A DNA stretch of 59,851 bases from Bacillaceae bacterium SAS-127. GTDB taxonomy: Bacteria > Bacillota > Bacilli > Bacillales > Domibacillaceae. The notes under the pieces are model-generated. The model did no database searches. It was not told where the DNA came from and was given only the letters and a program-made list of their open reading frames with translations. Of this stretch, positions 35,302-44,782 are shown in pieces. The translations under genes were made by a program, and so were the position numbers. How positions within the stretch are numbered: position 1 is the stretch's first letter; each line of letters begins with the position of its first letter. The stretch is from the NCBI GenBank assembly GCA_002261155.1, contig NKXN01000021.1, positions 1-59,851 on the forward strand, in the 5' to 3' direction.

Positions 35302-35904
35302 TTACAATTCATTTAAATTCATTTTCCACATGTCAGGATTGGACGTGGTCACTGCGAGTGCACCGTTTTCTAATGCTTGTTTTGCGTGCTCTGGTGAATT
35401 AAGTAGTCCGCCTGTGATCGTCGGTACTGGGGAGATTTTTGCTACTTTATTCAAAAAGTCAGGCACGCGACATGGCATGATTTCGATGACATCTGCTTGA
35501 ATGCGCTCAATATCTTTTACTAAGTTCGTATAAACCTCCGTATCGATTAAGAAGATTCGTTGAACAACGATGAGTCCACTAGATTTTGCTTTTTTTATAA
35601 TGCCATTTCTAGTCGTTACGATTGCATGTGGTTGTACATTTCTTTTGACGAACTCAATCCCATCTCGATCCATTTCTAATCCACCAATCTTTTCAACATG
35701 CAAAATAACAGGTAGACCGTGAGATTGAATGAAATCTACATATTTTTTTACTGTTAAAATCGTTCCCGTCATTAATAAGACGGCACTCAGGTGGTCTTTG
35801 TATTTAATCGCCTTTTCAATATATTTTGGTTCTTTCACCGCAGCGACCATTTTATGCGTCTTTAATCTTTCCTGTAATATCGTTCCTGTATGAGGATGCT
35901 TCAT
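35302..35904 (-). CDS. glpP: Glycerol-3-phosphate responsive antiterminator GlpP
   Basis: A 200-residue protein of the GlpP family: AVKEPKYIEKAI, AVLLMTGTILTVKKYVDFI, VILHVEKIGGLEMDRDGIEF, HAIVTTRNGIIKKAKSSGL, VQRIFLIDTEVY and VIEIMPCRVP. With glycerol-3-phosphate bound it antiterminates leaders of glycerol genes in B. subtilis. ATG 35904 is preferred, as AAAGGA lies before it, over an in-frame ATG at 35922. Its place directly before the ugp-like operon with a leader terminator indicates local control. The 35905-36003 gap shows nothing further. Confidence 0.92.
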   Translation of the reverse strand: MKHPHTGTILQERLKTHKMVAAVKEPKYIEKAIKYKDHLSAVLLMTGTILTVKKYVDFIQSHGLPVILHVEKIGGLEMDRDGIEFVKRNVQPHAIVTTRNGIIKKAKSSGLIVVQRIFLIDTEVYTNLVKDIERIQADVIEIMPCRVPDFLNKVAKISPVPTITGGLLNSPEHAKQALENGALAVTTSNPDMWKMNLNEL

Positions 35905-36003
35905 ATTCTCGTTCCTTTCCATGATCAGAGGTGCCTGTCACTCCCCGAATTTTGTTTGTTTTTGTCGAAGTTTAATATCTATTATAGGTGAAAAGGCATA
36001 CTA

Positions 36004-36035
36004 AAAGCCCGTGTGTTGATTCGTTGACACACGGG
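36004..36035 (-). terminator. Terminator of the YbjQ operon
   Basis: On the minus strand CCCGTGTGT pairs with ACACACGGG and is followed by CTTTTAG, just after the small membrane protein gene. Confidence 0.85.
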
Positions 36036-36044
36036 AACACTCTT

Positions 36045-36269
36045 TTATTCTTCCTTATAAAATCGCTCACCGGTCTCCGGGTTAAAGTAGACCACCATCT
36101 TTTTTCCTGTCGTCGGATCGATGGAGACTTCTTCTGTTCGAACGAAACCTTGTGGTACATCTTTGCCATGCTTCGTTTTAAAGCGACGATCCCAAATAAA
36201 CCAAGAGCCGAAAATTAAGACGAGAAGGAGGAGAAGCTGCACGCCGTAAAAGCTGATGACCCATTCCAT
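36045..36269 (-). CDS. Small membrane protein of unknown function
   Basis: A 74-residue protein with one N-terminal membrane helix (ISFYGVQLLLLLVLIFGSWF) and a charged cytoplasmic tail with a GKKMVVYFNPETGERFYKEE end. No family is recognised. It lies four bases after the YbjQ-like gene, with which it is surely cotranscribed, and before a clear terminator. GAAAAGGAATAA precedes its start. Role unknown; a membrane partner for the YbjQ protein is a guess. Confidence 0.75.
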   Translation of the reverse strand: MEWVISFYGVQLLLLLVLIFGSWFIWDRRFKTKHGKDVPQGFVRTEEVSIDPTTGKKMVVYFNPETGERFYKEE

Positions 36270-36273
36270 TCTA

Positions 36274-36594
36274 TTATTCCTTTTCAGCGATCACAGCTGT
36301 TCCATAGGCGACAATTTCGCTCATGTTTTGCCCGATTTCTCCGGAGTCAAATCGCATCATTATGATGGCATTTGCTCCCATAGCTTGTGCATTTTTCACC
36401 ATTCGATCGATCGCTTGCTTTCTCGCATCTTCTAGCATCTCTGTATATTGATTAATTTCTCCACCGACTAATCCTTTAAAGGAAGCGACAATATCTTTTC
36501 CAATTCCTCTAGCGCGAACCGTTAAGCCAAAGACAGGTCCTTTTACCTCAGTAATTTTATAATTTGTGATATTTTCGGTTGTTACAATGATCAT
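36274..36594 (-). CDS. YbjQ/UPF0145 family protein
   Basis: A 106-residue soluble protein of the YbjQ family, often described as a heavy-metal-binding-like domain. It shows MIIVTTENITNYKITEVKGP, then GLTVRARGIGKDIVASFKGLVGG, LEDARKQAIDRM, and ANAIIMMRFDSGEIG, the family hallmarks. It forms oligomeric rings in known structures; the biological role is unclear. It heads a two-gene operon. Confidence 0.88.
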   Translation of the reverse strand: MIIVTTENITNYKITEVKGPVFGLTVRARGIGKDIVASFKGLVGGEINQYTEMLEDARKQAIDRMVKNAQAMGANAIIMMRFDSGEIGQNMSEIVAYGTAVIAEKE

Positions 36595-36710
36595 GATTTT
36601 CCCTCCTTTTATAGTTCAAAAACTACTCTTTCAACATAATTCTACACTAGGGTGAGATTTCCTTTAAAAACATGATGTGGTAATTTTTATGCAATATCAA
36701 TAATTTTTAT

Positions 36711-36736
36711 TAAAATTTCAACAATTGGACCGATAT
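36711..36736 (+). promoter_or_regulatory. Sigma-D promoter of the soluble chemoreceptor
   Basis: TAAA at 36711-36714 and CCGATAT at 36730-36736 are 15 bases apart, a near-perfect sigma-D promoter. It puts this receptor in the motility regulon. Confidence 0.85.
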
Positions 36737-36898
36737 TAAATATAATCAATACTCATAGGATATGAGACCTATTAGTCGGTTCTTTTTTTAGAAGTACAAA
36801 TTGTAACGTTATTTATTATTCGAAAATCATTCATAATTGTTAGGTGATGAACAGTGATGGAAGTGAATCTGTTCACACCGAGAAGAGGAGACATAGAT

Positions 36899-37837
36899 AT
36901 GTTTAGATCGAAAAAAAACGACCAATACCCCCAACAGCAGCTACAGCAAGAAATGACAGCGTTAAAGGCCTCATTTGAAGCGAAAGAACAAGAGGAAAAG
37001 AGCCGCCTGACTAATGTAAAGGCAGAAATAGCTGCTGCGGTCAATGAAAATGGAAAGATCAATGATCAACATCGTGTGATTGGAGATGCAATCGGGCAAA
37101 TTGAACGAAGATTTAATAATGTGGCTTCTTTAAGTGAGCAAACTTCACAACAATCGATCCATTTATATGAAAAAGGAAAATCAGTGAAGCAGCATTCCGA
37201 CCAAATTGTTTCTGATGCACAGCAAGGAACAGCAGAAGTAAATCGCACAGCCGATATCATTAAAGAATTAGGGAATCAAATCCAAACATCTGAAGGTAAT
37301 ATGGCGTCTTTAAGTGAACGTTCCGTAGAAATCCATTCGATTGTTGGCGTCATCGAAGGTATTGCTGCACAGACGAATTTGCTGGCGTTAAATGCATCGA
37401 TTGAAGCGGCTCGTGCGGGTGAATATGGCAAGGGCTTTGCGGTCGTTGCACAGGAAGTACGTAAGCTAGCCGAGAGCACGTCTGATAGCACAGCGAACAT
37501 TCAATCGTTAACGACTACTTTAGGAAATGAAATTGAGCATGCTCTTGAAGCTACAAGAAAAAGTAAAGAACTTGTGGGAAAAGGCATTGAAGTGAGCATG
37601 AACACAGCGGACAAAATCGATCGAATTTTAGCGGCGATTGAGAATAGCCAGTTAGATATTAATGAAATGAAAAAACTGATTGACGAACAAAAGCGGCTAT
37701 CCTCGCAAATGAAGAAAGAACTAGCAGAAGCAAAAGAACTATTCAACAACGCTGATCAAATGATCAATGAACATATTAACGATGCTAAATCGGTAGAACA
37801 GCAGCTAGATCATGGGATGAAGCAGTTGATCTTTTAA
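36899..37837 (+). CDS. Soluble methyl-accepting chemotaxis-type protein
   Basis: A 312-residue protein with a chemoreceptor signalling domain and no membrane segment, resembling soluble receptors such as YfmS. The N-terminus is a Gln/Lys-rich coil. The hairpin tip [20 protein letters not shown], then [20 protein letters not shown], should contact CheA/CheW. No separate sensor domain is visible. ATG 36899 has GAGGAGA eight bases upstream; a longer frame starting at GTG 36854 is less likely. It is a single gene between a sigma-D promoter and a terminator. A cytoplasmic signal or adaptation role is inferred. Confidence 0.9.
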   Translation: MFRSKKNDQYPQQQLQQEMTALKASFEAKEQEEKSRLTNVKAEIAAAVNENGKINDQHRVIGDAIGQIERRFNNVASLSEQTSQQSIHLYEKGKSVKQHSDQIVSDAQQGTAEVNRTADIIKELGNQIQTSEGNMASLSERSVEIHSIVGVIEGIAAQTNLLALNASIEAARAGEYGKGFAVVAQEVRKLAESTSDSTANIQSLTTTLGNEIEHALEATRKSKELVGKGIEVSMNTADKIDRILAAIENSQLDINEMKKLIDEQKRLSSQMKKELAEAKELFNNADQMINEHINDAKSVEQQLDHGMKQLIF

Positions 37838-37843
37838 TAAAAA

Positions 37844-37884
37844 GAAGGCAACCTTAATTGTAAAATGAGGGTTGTCTTTTTTCA
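37844..37884 (+). terminator. Terminator of the soluble chemoreceptor gene
   Basis: AAGGCAACC and GGTTGTCTT form the stem with a long loop and a run of T follows. Confidence 0.8.
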
Positions 37885-37988
37885 TGAAGAATTTTTTACA
37901 ATAATTTAACGGAAACGAAAAAATACCTATACATGTACATGTTACCATTTAAGTTGGAAATGAAGTTTATTTACAGGAGGAGAAACCT

Positions 37989-40535
37989 TTGCCAAAAAAT
38001 AAGATCAAGAAAACTGTATTGGCTTCGGCTTTAGCTGTTAGTGTAGTAGTTCCGGTGATGATGGAAAAACCAACTTATGTAAATGCTTTAAATGAAGATA
38101 TCGTCAAGCTTCGTCTGTTAGAAACGACAGATATTCATGTCAACTTGATGAATTATGATTATTATCAAGATAAAGCGGTTGATAAGTACGGTCTTGCTCG
38201 TACAGCATCTCTCGTGAAAGCGGCGCGTGCAGAAAGCGAAAACTCGATGTTATTTGATAATGGCGATTTAATTCAAGGGAATCCATTAGGTGATTATGTT
38301 GCTAAAGTTAAAGGATTAAAGGACGGAGAAACGCATCCTGTTTATAAAGCGATGAACTTAATGCAATATGATGTAGGGAATATCGGGAATCATGAATTCA
38401 ATTATGGATTGGATTTCCTTGAGAAGACGTTAAAAGGATCAGATTTCCCTTACGTTAATGCAAACGTATACATAGATGATAAAGATAATGATCCAACGAA
38501 TGATAAAAATTATTTTGATCCATACTTGATCATCGACAAAAAAGTGAAAGATCAAGATGGCGAGGAGCATACGATTAAAGTCGGTGTGATCGGCTTTGTT
38601 CCACCACAAATTATGAATTGGGATAAGGCTCATTTAGAAGGAAAAGTCATCGCCAAGGATATGGTTGAATCAGCGGAAAAGTTTGTTCCCGAAATGAAAG
38701 CAAAGGGCGCGGATGTCATCGTTGCAATCCCTCACTCTGGACTCGGTACGATCGAGGAAGGAAAGATGAAGGAAAACGCCACGTACGATTTAACGAAAGT
38801 TGACGGAATTGACGCTGTTCTTTTCGGACATTCTCATGGCGTGTTCCCAAGTGCGCAGTATAAAGATATGGCAGGTGCGGATATTGAAAAGGGAACAGTT
38901 AACGGTATCGCTTCTGTTATGCCAGGCTTCTGGGGCAGTCATCTTGGCGTTGTCGACCTTGAACTGAAAAATGAAAATGGCAAATGGGAAGTCGTTGATG
39001 GTCGAGCTGAAACGAGAAGTATTACGACGGCAGAGGGAAAACCGACCGTTGAATCAGATGCGGCGATTGTCGATGCTGTGAAACATGAGCATGAAGGAAC
39101 GTTAGAATGGGTAAGAAGTGCGGTTGGGAAAACGACCGCACCAATTAATAGCTATTTCGCTCTCGTTCAAGATGATCCGTCTGTACAAATTGTTGCCAAT
39201 GCTCAAAAATGGTACTTAGAGAATAAAATTAAAGGAACCGAGTATGAAAACGTACCTGTTCTATCTGCGGCGGCTCCATTTAAAGCAGGGGCACGCATGG
39301 GGCCAGACTATTATACAGACATTCCAGCAGGAGATATTGCAATTAAAAACGTATCCGATCTTTACTTATATCCGAACACGTTAAGTGCAGTGCTTGTGGA
39401 TGGAGCAGGCGTAAAAGAATGGCTAGAAATGTCGGCTGGTCAGTTTAACCAAATTGATCCAAAAGCAGGCACGAAAGAACAAGCGCTCGTGAATCCGGCG
39501 TTTCCCACGTATAATTTCGACGTGATTGAAGGTGTAACGTATGACGTCGATGTTACTCAACCAGTTAAATACAGCGCCGACGGCAAAGTCATTAATCCGA
39601 ACGCCAACCGTATTAAAAACTTAAAGTTCAATGGTAAAAACATTGATCCTAAACAAAAATTCCTTGTCGCAACGAACAACTATCGCGCAGGCGGTGGAGG
39701 GAACTTCCCTGGCATCAACGCGGAAGCAATAGCGGTTGAAACGCCGGATGAAAGCCGTGGTATCGTGATTGATTACATTATGGAAATGAAAGAGATCAAT
39801 CCATCCGCTGATAAGAACTGGGGCTTTGCTTCGATCAATGACAATGTCAATGTCACGTTTGAAACATCACCAAGTGCGAAAAAGTATACAGAAGGCTCAG
39901 ATAAATTTAAATACGTGAAACAACTTGATAGCGGATTTGCTCAATTTTCGATTGACATGAAAGGGCAAGAGAAGCCGACAGACCCAGGGGCAGGAGAGAA
40001 AGATTTTAAAGATGTGCCGACTAATCATTGGGCTTACGAATATATCCAAAGTTTGACGAGCAAAGGAATCATCCTTGGAAAAACAGATGGTACATTTGCA
40101 CCAAACGCGAGCGTGAAAAGAGGCGAGTTTGCACTATTCATCGCTCGAACGCTTGATCTGAAGCCGAAAGGAAAAGCTCCTTTCAAAGATGTACCAGAGA
40201 ATATGGAGAAAGAAATTGCAGCTGTGTATGAAGCAGGAATTATCTCTGGTATGAGCAAAGATAAGTTTGCTCCACATAAGCCAGTGACGAGAGAACAGAT
40301 GGCTGCCATGACGGTAAGAGCTCTCGAAGTCAAAGAGGGTAAGCAGCTCACAGCGTCTAAGCCGGCTGATTTTAAAGATAACAAGCAAATCCATCACGAT
40401 TTTAAAGACGAGATTGATGTGGCGTTTGAGCAAAATATTATCTCTGGTTACAACAACCAAAAGTTTATGCCGAAAAAACCATCGACGAGAGCGGAAGCCG
40501 CGAAGGTGATTTACAAGCTCGATCAATATAAATAA
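37989..40535 (+). CDS. cpdB: SLH-anchored 2',3'-cyclic-nucleotide phosphodiesterase / 3'-nucleotidase
   Basis: An 848-residue secreted enzyme. The TTG start follows AGGAGGAGA, then come a signal peptide (residues 1-35) and a calcineurin-like phosphoesterase domain with the metal motifs LLETTDIHVNL, FDNGDLIQGNP, GNIGNHEFNYG, AIPHSGLG and LFGHSHG. A 5'-nucleotidase C-terminal domain at about 380-600 includes NNYRAGGGGNFPG. Three S-layer-homology units fill 670-848 (DFKDVPTNHWAYEYIQSLTS, then GILGKTDG-like and ISGYNNQKFMP). It hydrolyses cyclic nucleotides and 3'-nucleotides outside the cell, freeing phosphate and nucleosides while held on the wall by the SLH units. Confidence 0.9.
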   Translation: MPKNKIKKTVLASALAVSVVVPVMMEKPTYVNALNEDIVKLRLLETTDIHVNLMNYDYYQDKAVDKYGLARTASLVKAARAESENSMLFDNGDLIQGNPLGDYVAKVKGLKDGETHPVYKAMNLMQYDVGNIGNHEFNYGLDFLEKTLKGSDFPYVNANVYIDDKDNDPTNDKNYFDPYLIIDKKVKDQDGEEHTIKVGVIGFVPPQIMNWDKAHLEGKVIAKDMVESAEKFVPEMKAKGADVIVAIPHSGLGTIEEGKMKENATYDLTKVDGIDAVLFGHSHGVFPSAQYKDMAGADIEKGTVNGIASVMPGFWGSHLGVVDLELKNENGKWEVVDGRAETRSITTAEGKPTVESDAAIVDAVKHEHEGTLEWVRSAVGKTTAPINSYFALVQDDPSVQIVANAQKWYLENKIKGTEYENVPVLSAAAPFKAGARMGPDYYTDIPAGDIAIKNVSDLYLYPNTLSAVLVDGAGVKEWLEMSAGQFNQIDPKAGTKEQALVNPAFPTYNFDVIEGVTYDVDVTQPVKYSADGKVINPNANRIKNLKFNGKNIDPKQKFLVATNNYRAGGGGNFPGINAEAIAVETPDESRGIVIDYIMEMKEINPSADKNWGFASINDNVNVTFETSPSAKKYTEGSDKFKYVKQLDSGFAQFSIDMKGQEKPTDPGAGEKDFKDVPTNHWAYEYIQSLTSKGIILGKTDGTFAPNASVKRGEFALFIARTLDLKPKGKAPFKDVPENMEKEIAAVYEAGIISGMSKDKFAPHKPVTREQMAAMTVRALEVKEGKQLTASKPADFKDNKQIHHDFKDEIDVAFEQNIISGYNNQKFMPKKPSTRAEAAKVIYKLDQYK

Positions 40536-40542
40536 CGGAGCG

Positions 40543-40580
40543 AAGCAACCTGAGTCTTATATGGACTCAGGTTGCTTTAT
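40543..40580 (+). terminator. Terminator of cpdB
   Basis: AAGCAACCTGAGTC pairs with GACTCAGGTTGCTT around a seven-base loop; a short T-rich tail follows. Confidence 0.9.
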
Positions 40581-40691
40581 ATCTTTATTGGGGAAAATTA
40601 AATTATTAATTATATGTAAAGCTCTTTTTATGTGGAATTTTGTCTGATAAAATGATGGAAAATGACGAATTTAATCGAAAGAAGGAAGCCG

Positions 40692-42455
40692 ATGAACAAG
40701 AATGTCTCTTTTTTTAACAGAATTTCCGTTCAGTTACTTTTAGTTGTCACAGTAGTTATTTTAACGATTAGCAGTGCAATCGGCGTCTCTAGCTATTATT
40801 TAGCGAAACAAGAATTAATTAATGCTGGGAAAGAGGAATTAAGAAGCATTGTTCAAGCCGCGATGCCAGTGCTTGAAATGCTTAATGAAGAGGTGAAAGA
40901 GGGGAACATCACTTTAGAACAAGCGCAGGAAAAAGCTAGAATCATATTAAATGGTCCCCAAAAAGGGACGAATGGCTATGACTACAAACAATCTAATTAT
41001 CTTTATAAAGAGAATGGGTATTTGTATGCCTATGATTCTACTTCTAAAACTCAGTTGCACCCTTTGATACCGATTGGAGAAGATAAATCAGATACAAAAA
41101 ATAGCGACGGCGTGCATGTTCAACGAGAACTCGTGGAAAGGGCGAAAGCAAGCAATCCTGAAGATCACTTTTACAGATATGGTTGGAAGAATCCTGGAGA
41201 AGCAAAGGAACAAGCGAAGATGGCTTATATGGTTTATTTCGAACCGTGGGATTGGAGTATAGGGGTCGGAGCTTATGAATATGAATTTTATCAATCATTA
41301 AAATCTATTAAGATCTACATATTTATCATTACCATTTCTATTGCGCTTTTAAGTTTAGTAACTATGTTTTGGTTTGCGAAGAGAAAGTTAGATTTATTAA
41401 AGCAAGCAGCCGCAATTTCTTTAAAAATTGCAGATGGCAAGTTAGATGTACAGCAGCTTCAAGAAACGTCAGACGAAGTGGGACTATTGAATCAATCGTT
41501 TAATAAAATGTCTAGTGAATTAAGAGGATTGATTGGAAAGCTTCAAGGTGCGAGCAACGATTTACTTCACTCAGCTACCGATTTATCCGCTGTGTCTGAG
41601 GAAACATCAGCAAGTAGCCAAGAAATTGCCCGGGCGATGAATGAAATCTCTAGCGGAGCGGTATCACAAGCTTCTGATATTGATGACATGAGCAGAACAG
41701 TTGATCGTCTTTCCGATGCGATTACGCAAATGAATCAGGAAAATCAAGCGATTCGAGACATTACGGTCGTGACGGCAAAAGCGACGGATCATGGTAAAGA
41801 AATCGTCCAAGTGCTGAAAAGTTCGAATGACCAGTCGTTAGCCGCTTCCGAAAAGATTAAAGCAAGTATTACGAATTTAACGAGTCAAATTCAAAACATC
41901 TCACATATTACAACGACGATTAATCACATTACCGTACAAACGAATCTCCTTGCTCTAAATGCGAGCATCGAGGCAGCGAGAGCAGGCGAACACGGCAAAG
42001 GTTTTGCGGTTGTTGCCGAGGAAGTAAGAAAGCTTGCTGAGGAATCGAATCAGGCGACTAAGCAAATTCAAGAGATGATTACAGGCATTCATCAAGAAAC
42101 GGCCATAACCGTTTCAATGATGGAGGAGACCGTATCGTTTTCGACACAGTTGAATAGCGCCGTTCACGAAACCGAAGCGGAATTCAATGAAATCTCAGAA
42201 GCCGTCAGAGAAACGATTCAAGCGATTGATGTGTTAAGTAGCGAAATTACGACAGTCACGAACCAAAGTCATGAAATTCAAGGAGCTATTCAAAACATTT
42301 CAGCCGTTTCTCAGGAAACTGCGGCTGCTGTTGAAGAAATCTCCGCTTCTGTTGATGAACAATCGAAAGCTATTTCGACGGTCAGTCACTCTGCAGATCA
42401 ATTATCGCAACTAAGCGAAACATTATCATCGATGATTAATCGCTATAAATTATAA
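40692..42455 (+). CDS. Methyl-accepting chemotaxis protein with sCache_2 sensor
   Basis: A 587-residue receptor. Membrane helix 1 is near 12-34 ([20 protein letters not shown]). A single-Cache extracellular sensor follows at about 35-200; its [20 protein letters not shown] and [20 protein letters not shown] are typical of sCache_2. Helix 2 ([19 protein letters not shown]) comes next, then HAMP and the signalling domain with [23 protein letters not shown] 40692 has GAAGGAAG before it; 40662 is a longer unsupported start. A TGA-TAAAAT extended -10 lies at 40645-40653. Ligand unknown; such sensors often bind small organic acids. Confidence 0.92.
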   Translation: MNKNVSFFNRISVQLLLVVTVVILTISSAIGVSSYYLAKQELINAGKEELRSIVQAAMPVLEMLNEEVKEGNITLEQAQEKARIILNGPQKGTNGYDYKQSNYLYKENGYLYAYDSTSKTQLHPLIPIGEDKSDTKNSDGVHVQRELVERAKASNPEDHFYRYGWKNPGEAKEQAKMAYMVYFEPWDWSIGVGAYEYEFYQSLKSIKIYIFIITISIALLSLVTMFWFAKRKLDLLKQAAAISLKIADGKLDVQQLQETSDEVGLLNQSFNKMSSELRGLIGKLQGASNDLLHSATDLSAVSEETSASSQEIARAMNEISSGAVSQASDIDDMSRTVDRLSDAITQMNQENQAIRDITVVTAKATDHGKEIVQVLKSSNDQSLAASEKIKASITNLTSQIQNISHITTTINHITVQTNLLALNASIEAARAGEHGKGFAVVAEEVRKLAEESNQATKQIQEMITGIHQETAITVSMMEETVSFSTQLNSAVHETEAEFNEISEAVRETIQAIDVLSSEITTVTNQSHEIQGAIQNISAVSQETAAAVEEISASVDEQSKAISTVSHSADQLSQLSETLSSMINRYKL

Positions 42456-42456
42456 A

Positions 42457-42487
42457 AGGATGGGGCGTGCCCCATTCTTTTTTGTGT
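42457..42487 (+). terminator. Terminator of the sCache chemoreceptor gene
   Basis: ATGGGGC and GCCCCAT form a short strong stem immediately after the stop, followed by TTCTTTTTT. Confidence 0.85.
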
Positions 42488-42601
42488 CTTTGTCAGGGAA
42501 TCAGCGGTGTATTTCAGTGAAAAAGAAACCCGATTCAGTAAAAGAGCAGATCAGCTCAGTAAAAAGCCTCCACTTTGTTTGTCACGCCTACAGCTTCGAT
42601 C

Positions 42602-43150
42602 TCAACGGAGCAATTTCTCAATTTCTTTCGCAAATGAAGCAGGCTCATCGGATGGCTCAAAACGTTTCATCACATTGCCTTCTTGGTCGATGAGGAATTT
42701 AGTGAAGTTCCATTTGATTGAATCACCAAGTAGAAATTCGGGATTTTTGTCTGAGATCATCAGCTTTAATAGTTTTTCACTGACGTTGGATTCATCAAAT
42801 CCACGAAATGGTGCCGCCTCTTTTAAAAATTGGAATAGTGGAGCTTCATTTTCTCCGTTGACGTCCACCTTTGAAAAGATCGGGAACGTGACACCGTAGT
42901 TCAATCGGCAAAAAGAGGAGGCATCTTCACTTGTACCTGGCTCTTGTCCAGCGAATTGATTGCAAGGAAAGCCTAGTATTTCAAGCCCGGCTTCTTTATG
43001 TGTAAGATAAAGCTTCTGCAAGTCTTCAAACTGTGGAGTAAACGCACACTTACTCGCTGTATTGACGACGAGCAGCACCTTGCCTTTGTACTCTTCAAGA
43101 GAAACGATCTCTCCATTTGTTTTTTCCGCTGTAAAATCAAAAATATTCAT
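42602..43150 (-). CDS. Glutathione peroxidase family protein
   Basis: A 182-residue thioredoxin-fold peroxidase of the BsaA/Gpx type. [19 protein letters not shown] holds the peroxidatic Cys near 35, [13 protein letters not shown] the conserved Gln and a second Cys, and [10 protein letters not shown] the Trp-Asn of the active site. In bacilli such enzymes usually use thioredoxin rather than glutathione to reduce peroxides. ATG 43150 follows AGAGGTG; a GTG at 43159 is part of that site. The TnpB element is inserted directly upstream and may separate it from its original promoter. Confidence 0.92.
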   Translation of the reverse strand: MNIFDFTAEKTNGEIVSLEEYKGKVLLVVNTASKCAFTPQFEDLQKLYLTHKEAGLEILGFPCNQFAGQEPGTSEDASSFCRLNYGVTFPIFSKVDVNGENEAPLFQFLKEAAPFRGFDESNVSEKLLKLMISDKNPEFLLGDSIKWNFTKFLIDQEGNVMKRFEPSDEPASFAKEIEKLLR

Positions 43151-43199
43151 AGGGAGCACCTCTGTTAACTTTATTATTATTTAATAATTATTATAAATA

Positions 43200-43395
43200 A
43201 GATTAGGACATTTGTCTAATAAAATACCCTACCGTTGCCAAAACCTTATAAAAATCTATAAAGCCTTGTTTACTTTTTGCTTCAACGTGCCTGCTTTTGC
43301 CGAAGCTACTCACATTTGGTATGACACCTCCACAAACGTAAATTCCGGTACAACGAACCGTACACATTAGCCAAGTCTTATTAGTGACTGACGGA
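43200..43395 (-). ncRNA. Predicted omega-RNA region of the TnpB element
   Basis: In IS200/IS605 elements the guide RNA of TnpB comes from the 3' end of tnpB and the following sequence up to the right end, with the guide taken from flanking DNA. Here about 180 bases lie between the tnpB stop (43381) and the bulged hairpin at 43202-43220, on the same strand and without another gene. The prediction rests on position, not on a structure match. Confidence 0.45.
43202..43220. repeat. Bulged hairpin at the right end of the TnpB element
   Basis: ATTAG-ACA with one bulged G pairs with TGT-CTAAT. A small hairpin with a single bulge, about 160 bases beyond the tnpB stop, is the form recognised by Y1 transposases at the ends of IS200/IS605 elements. 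Confidence 0.5.
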
Positions 43396-44508
43396 TAATT
43401 TTCCATAATTAGCCAAGTTTATAGCTGCGTTTAAGTCTCTATCCATTTTATTCCCACACTCGCATTTGTAGGTGCGATCAGAAAGTTTTAAATCTTTCTT
43501 GATCTTCCCACAGGAGGAGCATGTCTTAGAAGATGGGTAAAAGCGATCCACTTGTAGGAAAGCAATTCCGTACTTCTCACATTTATACTTCATTTGACGG
43601 ATAAACTCATACAGCTTTTGATTAGCTACAGCTTTCGCTAAGTGACGATTTTTCATCATTCCGCTAATGTTTAAATCCTCCATCACAACCTTACATGGCT
43701 TGGTTTTCACCACTTTAGTTGTAGCTTGATGGATATGATTCGTGCGAATGTTAGTTAATCGTCTGTGTAGGCGTTGTATTTGCTTTTCGATTTTTATAAT
43801 GTTGCTCGTTTTGACGAACGATTTCCCCTCCTTATTCATCTCATATTTACGAGAAACTTTGCGTTGCAACCGACGTAAACGTTTCTCGGTCTTGCGTACT
43901 GCTTTGGTTTTATTAATGTTTTTAAACACTTGTCCATCTGAACAAACCGCTAATTCTTTGATTCCTAAATCAACACCGACGACCGTATCGGTCAGCTCTT
44001 GTTTAGGTTGTTCTTGTTCGATGCCTACAGCTATATACCAATACTTCTTATCGAAGGTGATGCGAGGATTCATATACTTAACTCCCATAGGAAGTTGCTC
44101 AGATGTGAGAACCTGACCGATTTTTTCAAGCTGTACGTACCCTTTCCCTACTTTAAGTTTTTCAGTATCATGGTAAAAACTGGGGTAAGATTTCTTTCTG
44201 GACTTAAATTTAGGAAATTTGCTTTGACCCTTGAAAAATTTCTTAAAAGCGTCACAAGCATCTTTAACCGCTTGTTTGGCAACGTTGTTAGAAACGTCAT
44301 TGAGCCATTTAAACTCCTCCTGCTTTTTCAGTCGAGTAATTTCTTTTCGCAAGTCGCCATCAGATATGAATTTGTTTCCCTTCGTATGGTTTTCTTGCTG
44401 CCTGTTTAACGTCCAATTGTACGTCCATCGTGCAGTTCCAACGGACTTCCATAACTGTATTTCTTGTTCTTTTGTTGGTTTTAATCTAACCTTTTTCGCT
44501 AAAATCAT
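43381..44508 (-). CDS. tnpB: TnpB, RNA-guided DNA endonuclease of IS200/IS605 elements
   Basis: A 375-residue TnpB with an N-terminal helix-turn-helix (AKKVRLKPTKEQEIQLWKSV) and an OrfB-type core. The RuvC-like nuclease has all three acidic residues visible: Asp in VVGVDLGIKEL, Glu in VVMEDLNISG and Asp in NKMDRDLNAAIN. The zinc finger is CSSCG ... CECG. It appears intact, and is ancestral in type to Cas12. ATG 44508 has AGGTGG eight bases upstream. It is expected to cut DNA guided by RNA from its own right end, which preserves the element. Confidence 0.92.
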   Translation of the reverse strand: MILAKKVRLKPTKEQEIQLWKSVGTARWTYNWTLNRQQENHTKGNKFISDGDLRKEITRLKKQEEFKWLNDVSNNVAKQAVKDACDAFKKFFKGQSKFPKFKSRKKSYPSFYHDTEKLKVGKGYVQLEKIGQVLTSEQLPMGVKYMNPRITFDKKYWYIAVGIEQEQPKQELTDTVVGVDLGIKELAVCSDGQVFKNINKTKAVRKTEKRLRRLQRKVSRKYEMNKEGKSFVKTSNIIKIEKQIQRLHRRLTNIRTNHIHQATTKVVKTKPCKVVMEDLNISGMMKNRHLAKAVANQKLYEFIRQMKYKCEKYGIAFLQVDRFYPSSKTCSSCGKIKKDLKLSDRTYKCECGNKMDRDLNAAINLANYGKLSVSH

Positions 44509-44601
44509 ATACTTCACCACCTTTACTATATTATACATTCAACTACATTCAATTTCAGTTGATTTAATCGTATTTTATAATGTAGCAAAGGAGTGAGACA
44601 C

Positions 44602-44772
44602 ATGAGTAAAAACCGTGGGTTAAGAACAAGAAAGGCATTATCTAACGCAGTAAAGATTGAACTATATGAACAGCTTCAACAATTATCACAAGAAACAAAA
44701 ATCCCAATGAGTAAGTTACTTGACGAAGCAATCGAAGACTTATTAATTAAACGAAAACCTGCTAACGAATAG
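44602..44772 (+). CDS. Small ribbon-helix-helix protein divergent from tnpB
   Basis: A 56-residue protein (NRGLRTRKALSNAVKIELYE, then QLQQLSQETKIPMSKLLDEA and IEDLLIK) with the ribbon-helix-helix pattern of a basic strand then two helices, as in CopG/Arc-type repressors. AAAGGAG lies ten bases upstream of ATG 44602. It occupies the spot where tnpA sits in many IS605 elements and shares the 93-base divergent promoter region with tnpB, so it may control tnpB. It is too short for common ORF cut-offs. Confidence 0.8.
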   Translation: MSKNRGLRTRKALSNAVKIELYEQLQQLSQETKIPMSKLLDEAIEDLLIKRKPANE

Positions 44773-44782
44773 TAGGTTTTTA
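44754..44782 (+). terminator. Hairpin at the end of the RHH gene
   Basis: AAAACCT pairs with AGGTTTT around a 13-base loop that includes the stop codon; T-rich sequence follows. It may act as a terminator or as the left-end hairpin of the element. Confidence 0.5.

Noticed and set aside
42507-42899. 130-codon plus-strand frame opposite the peroxidase gene
   Set aside because: It is the antisense of a clear glutathione peroxidase and has no start signal of its own.
43742-44596. Several plus-strand frames of 120-136 codons opposite tnpB
   Set aside because: They are shadows of the tnpB coding sequence; tnpB has complete catalytic and zinc motifs.
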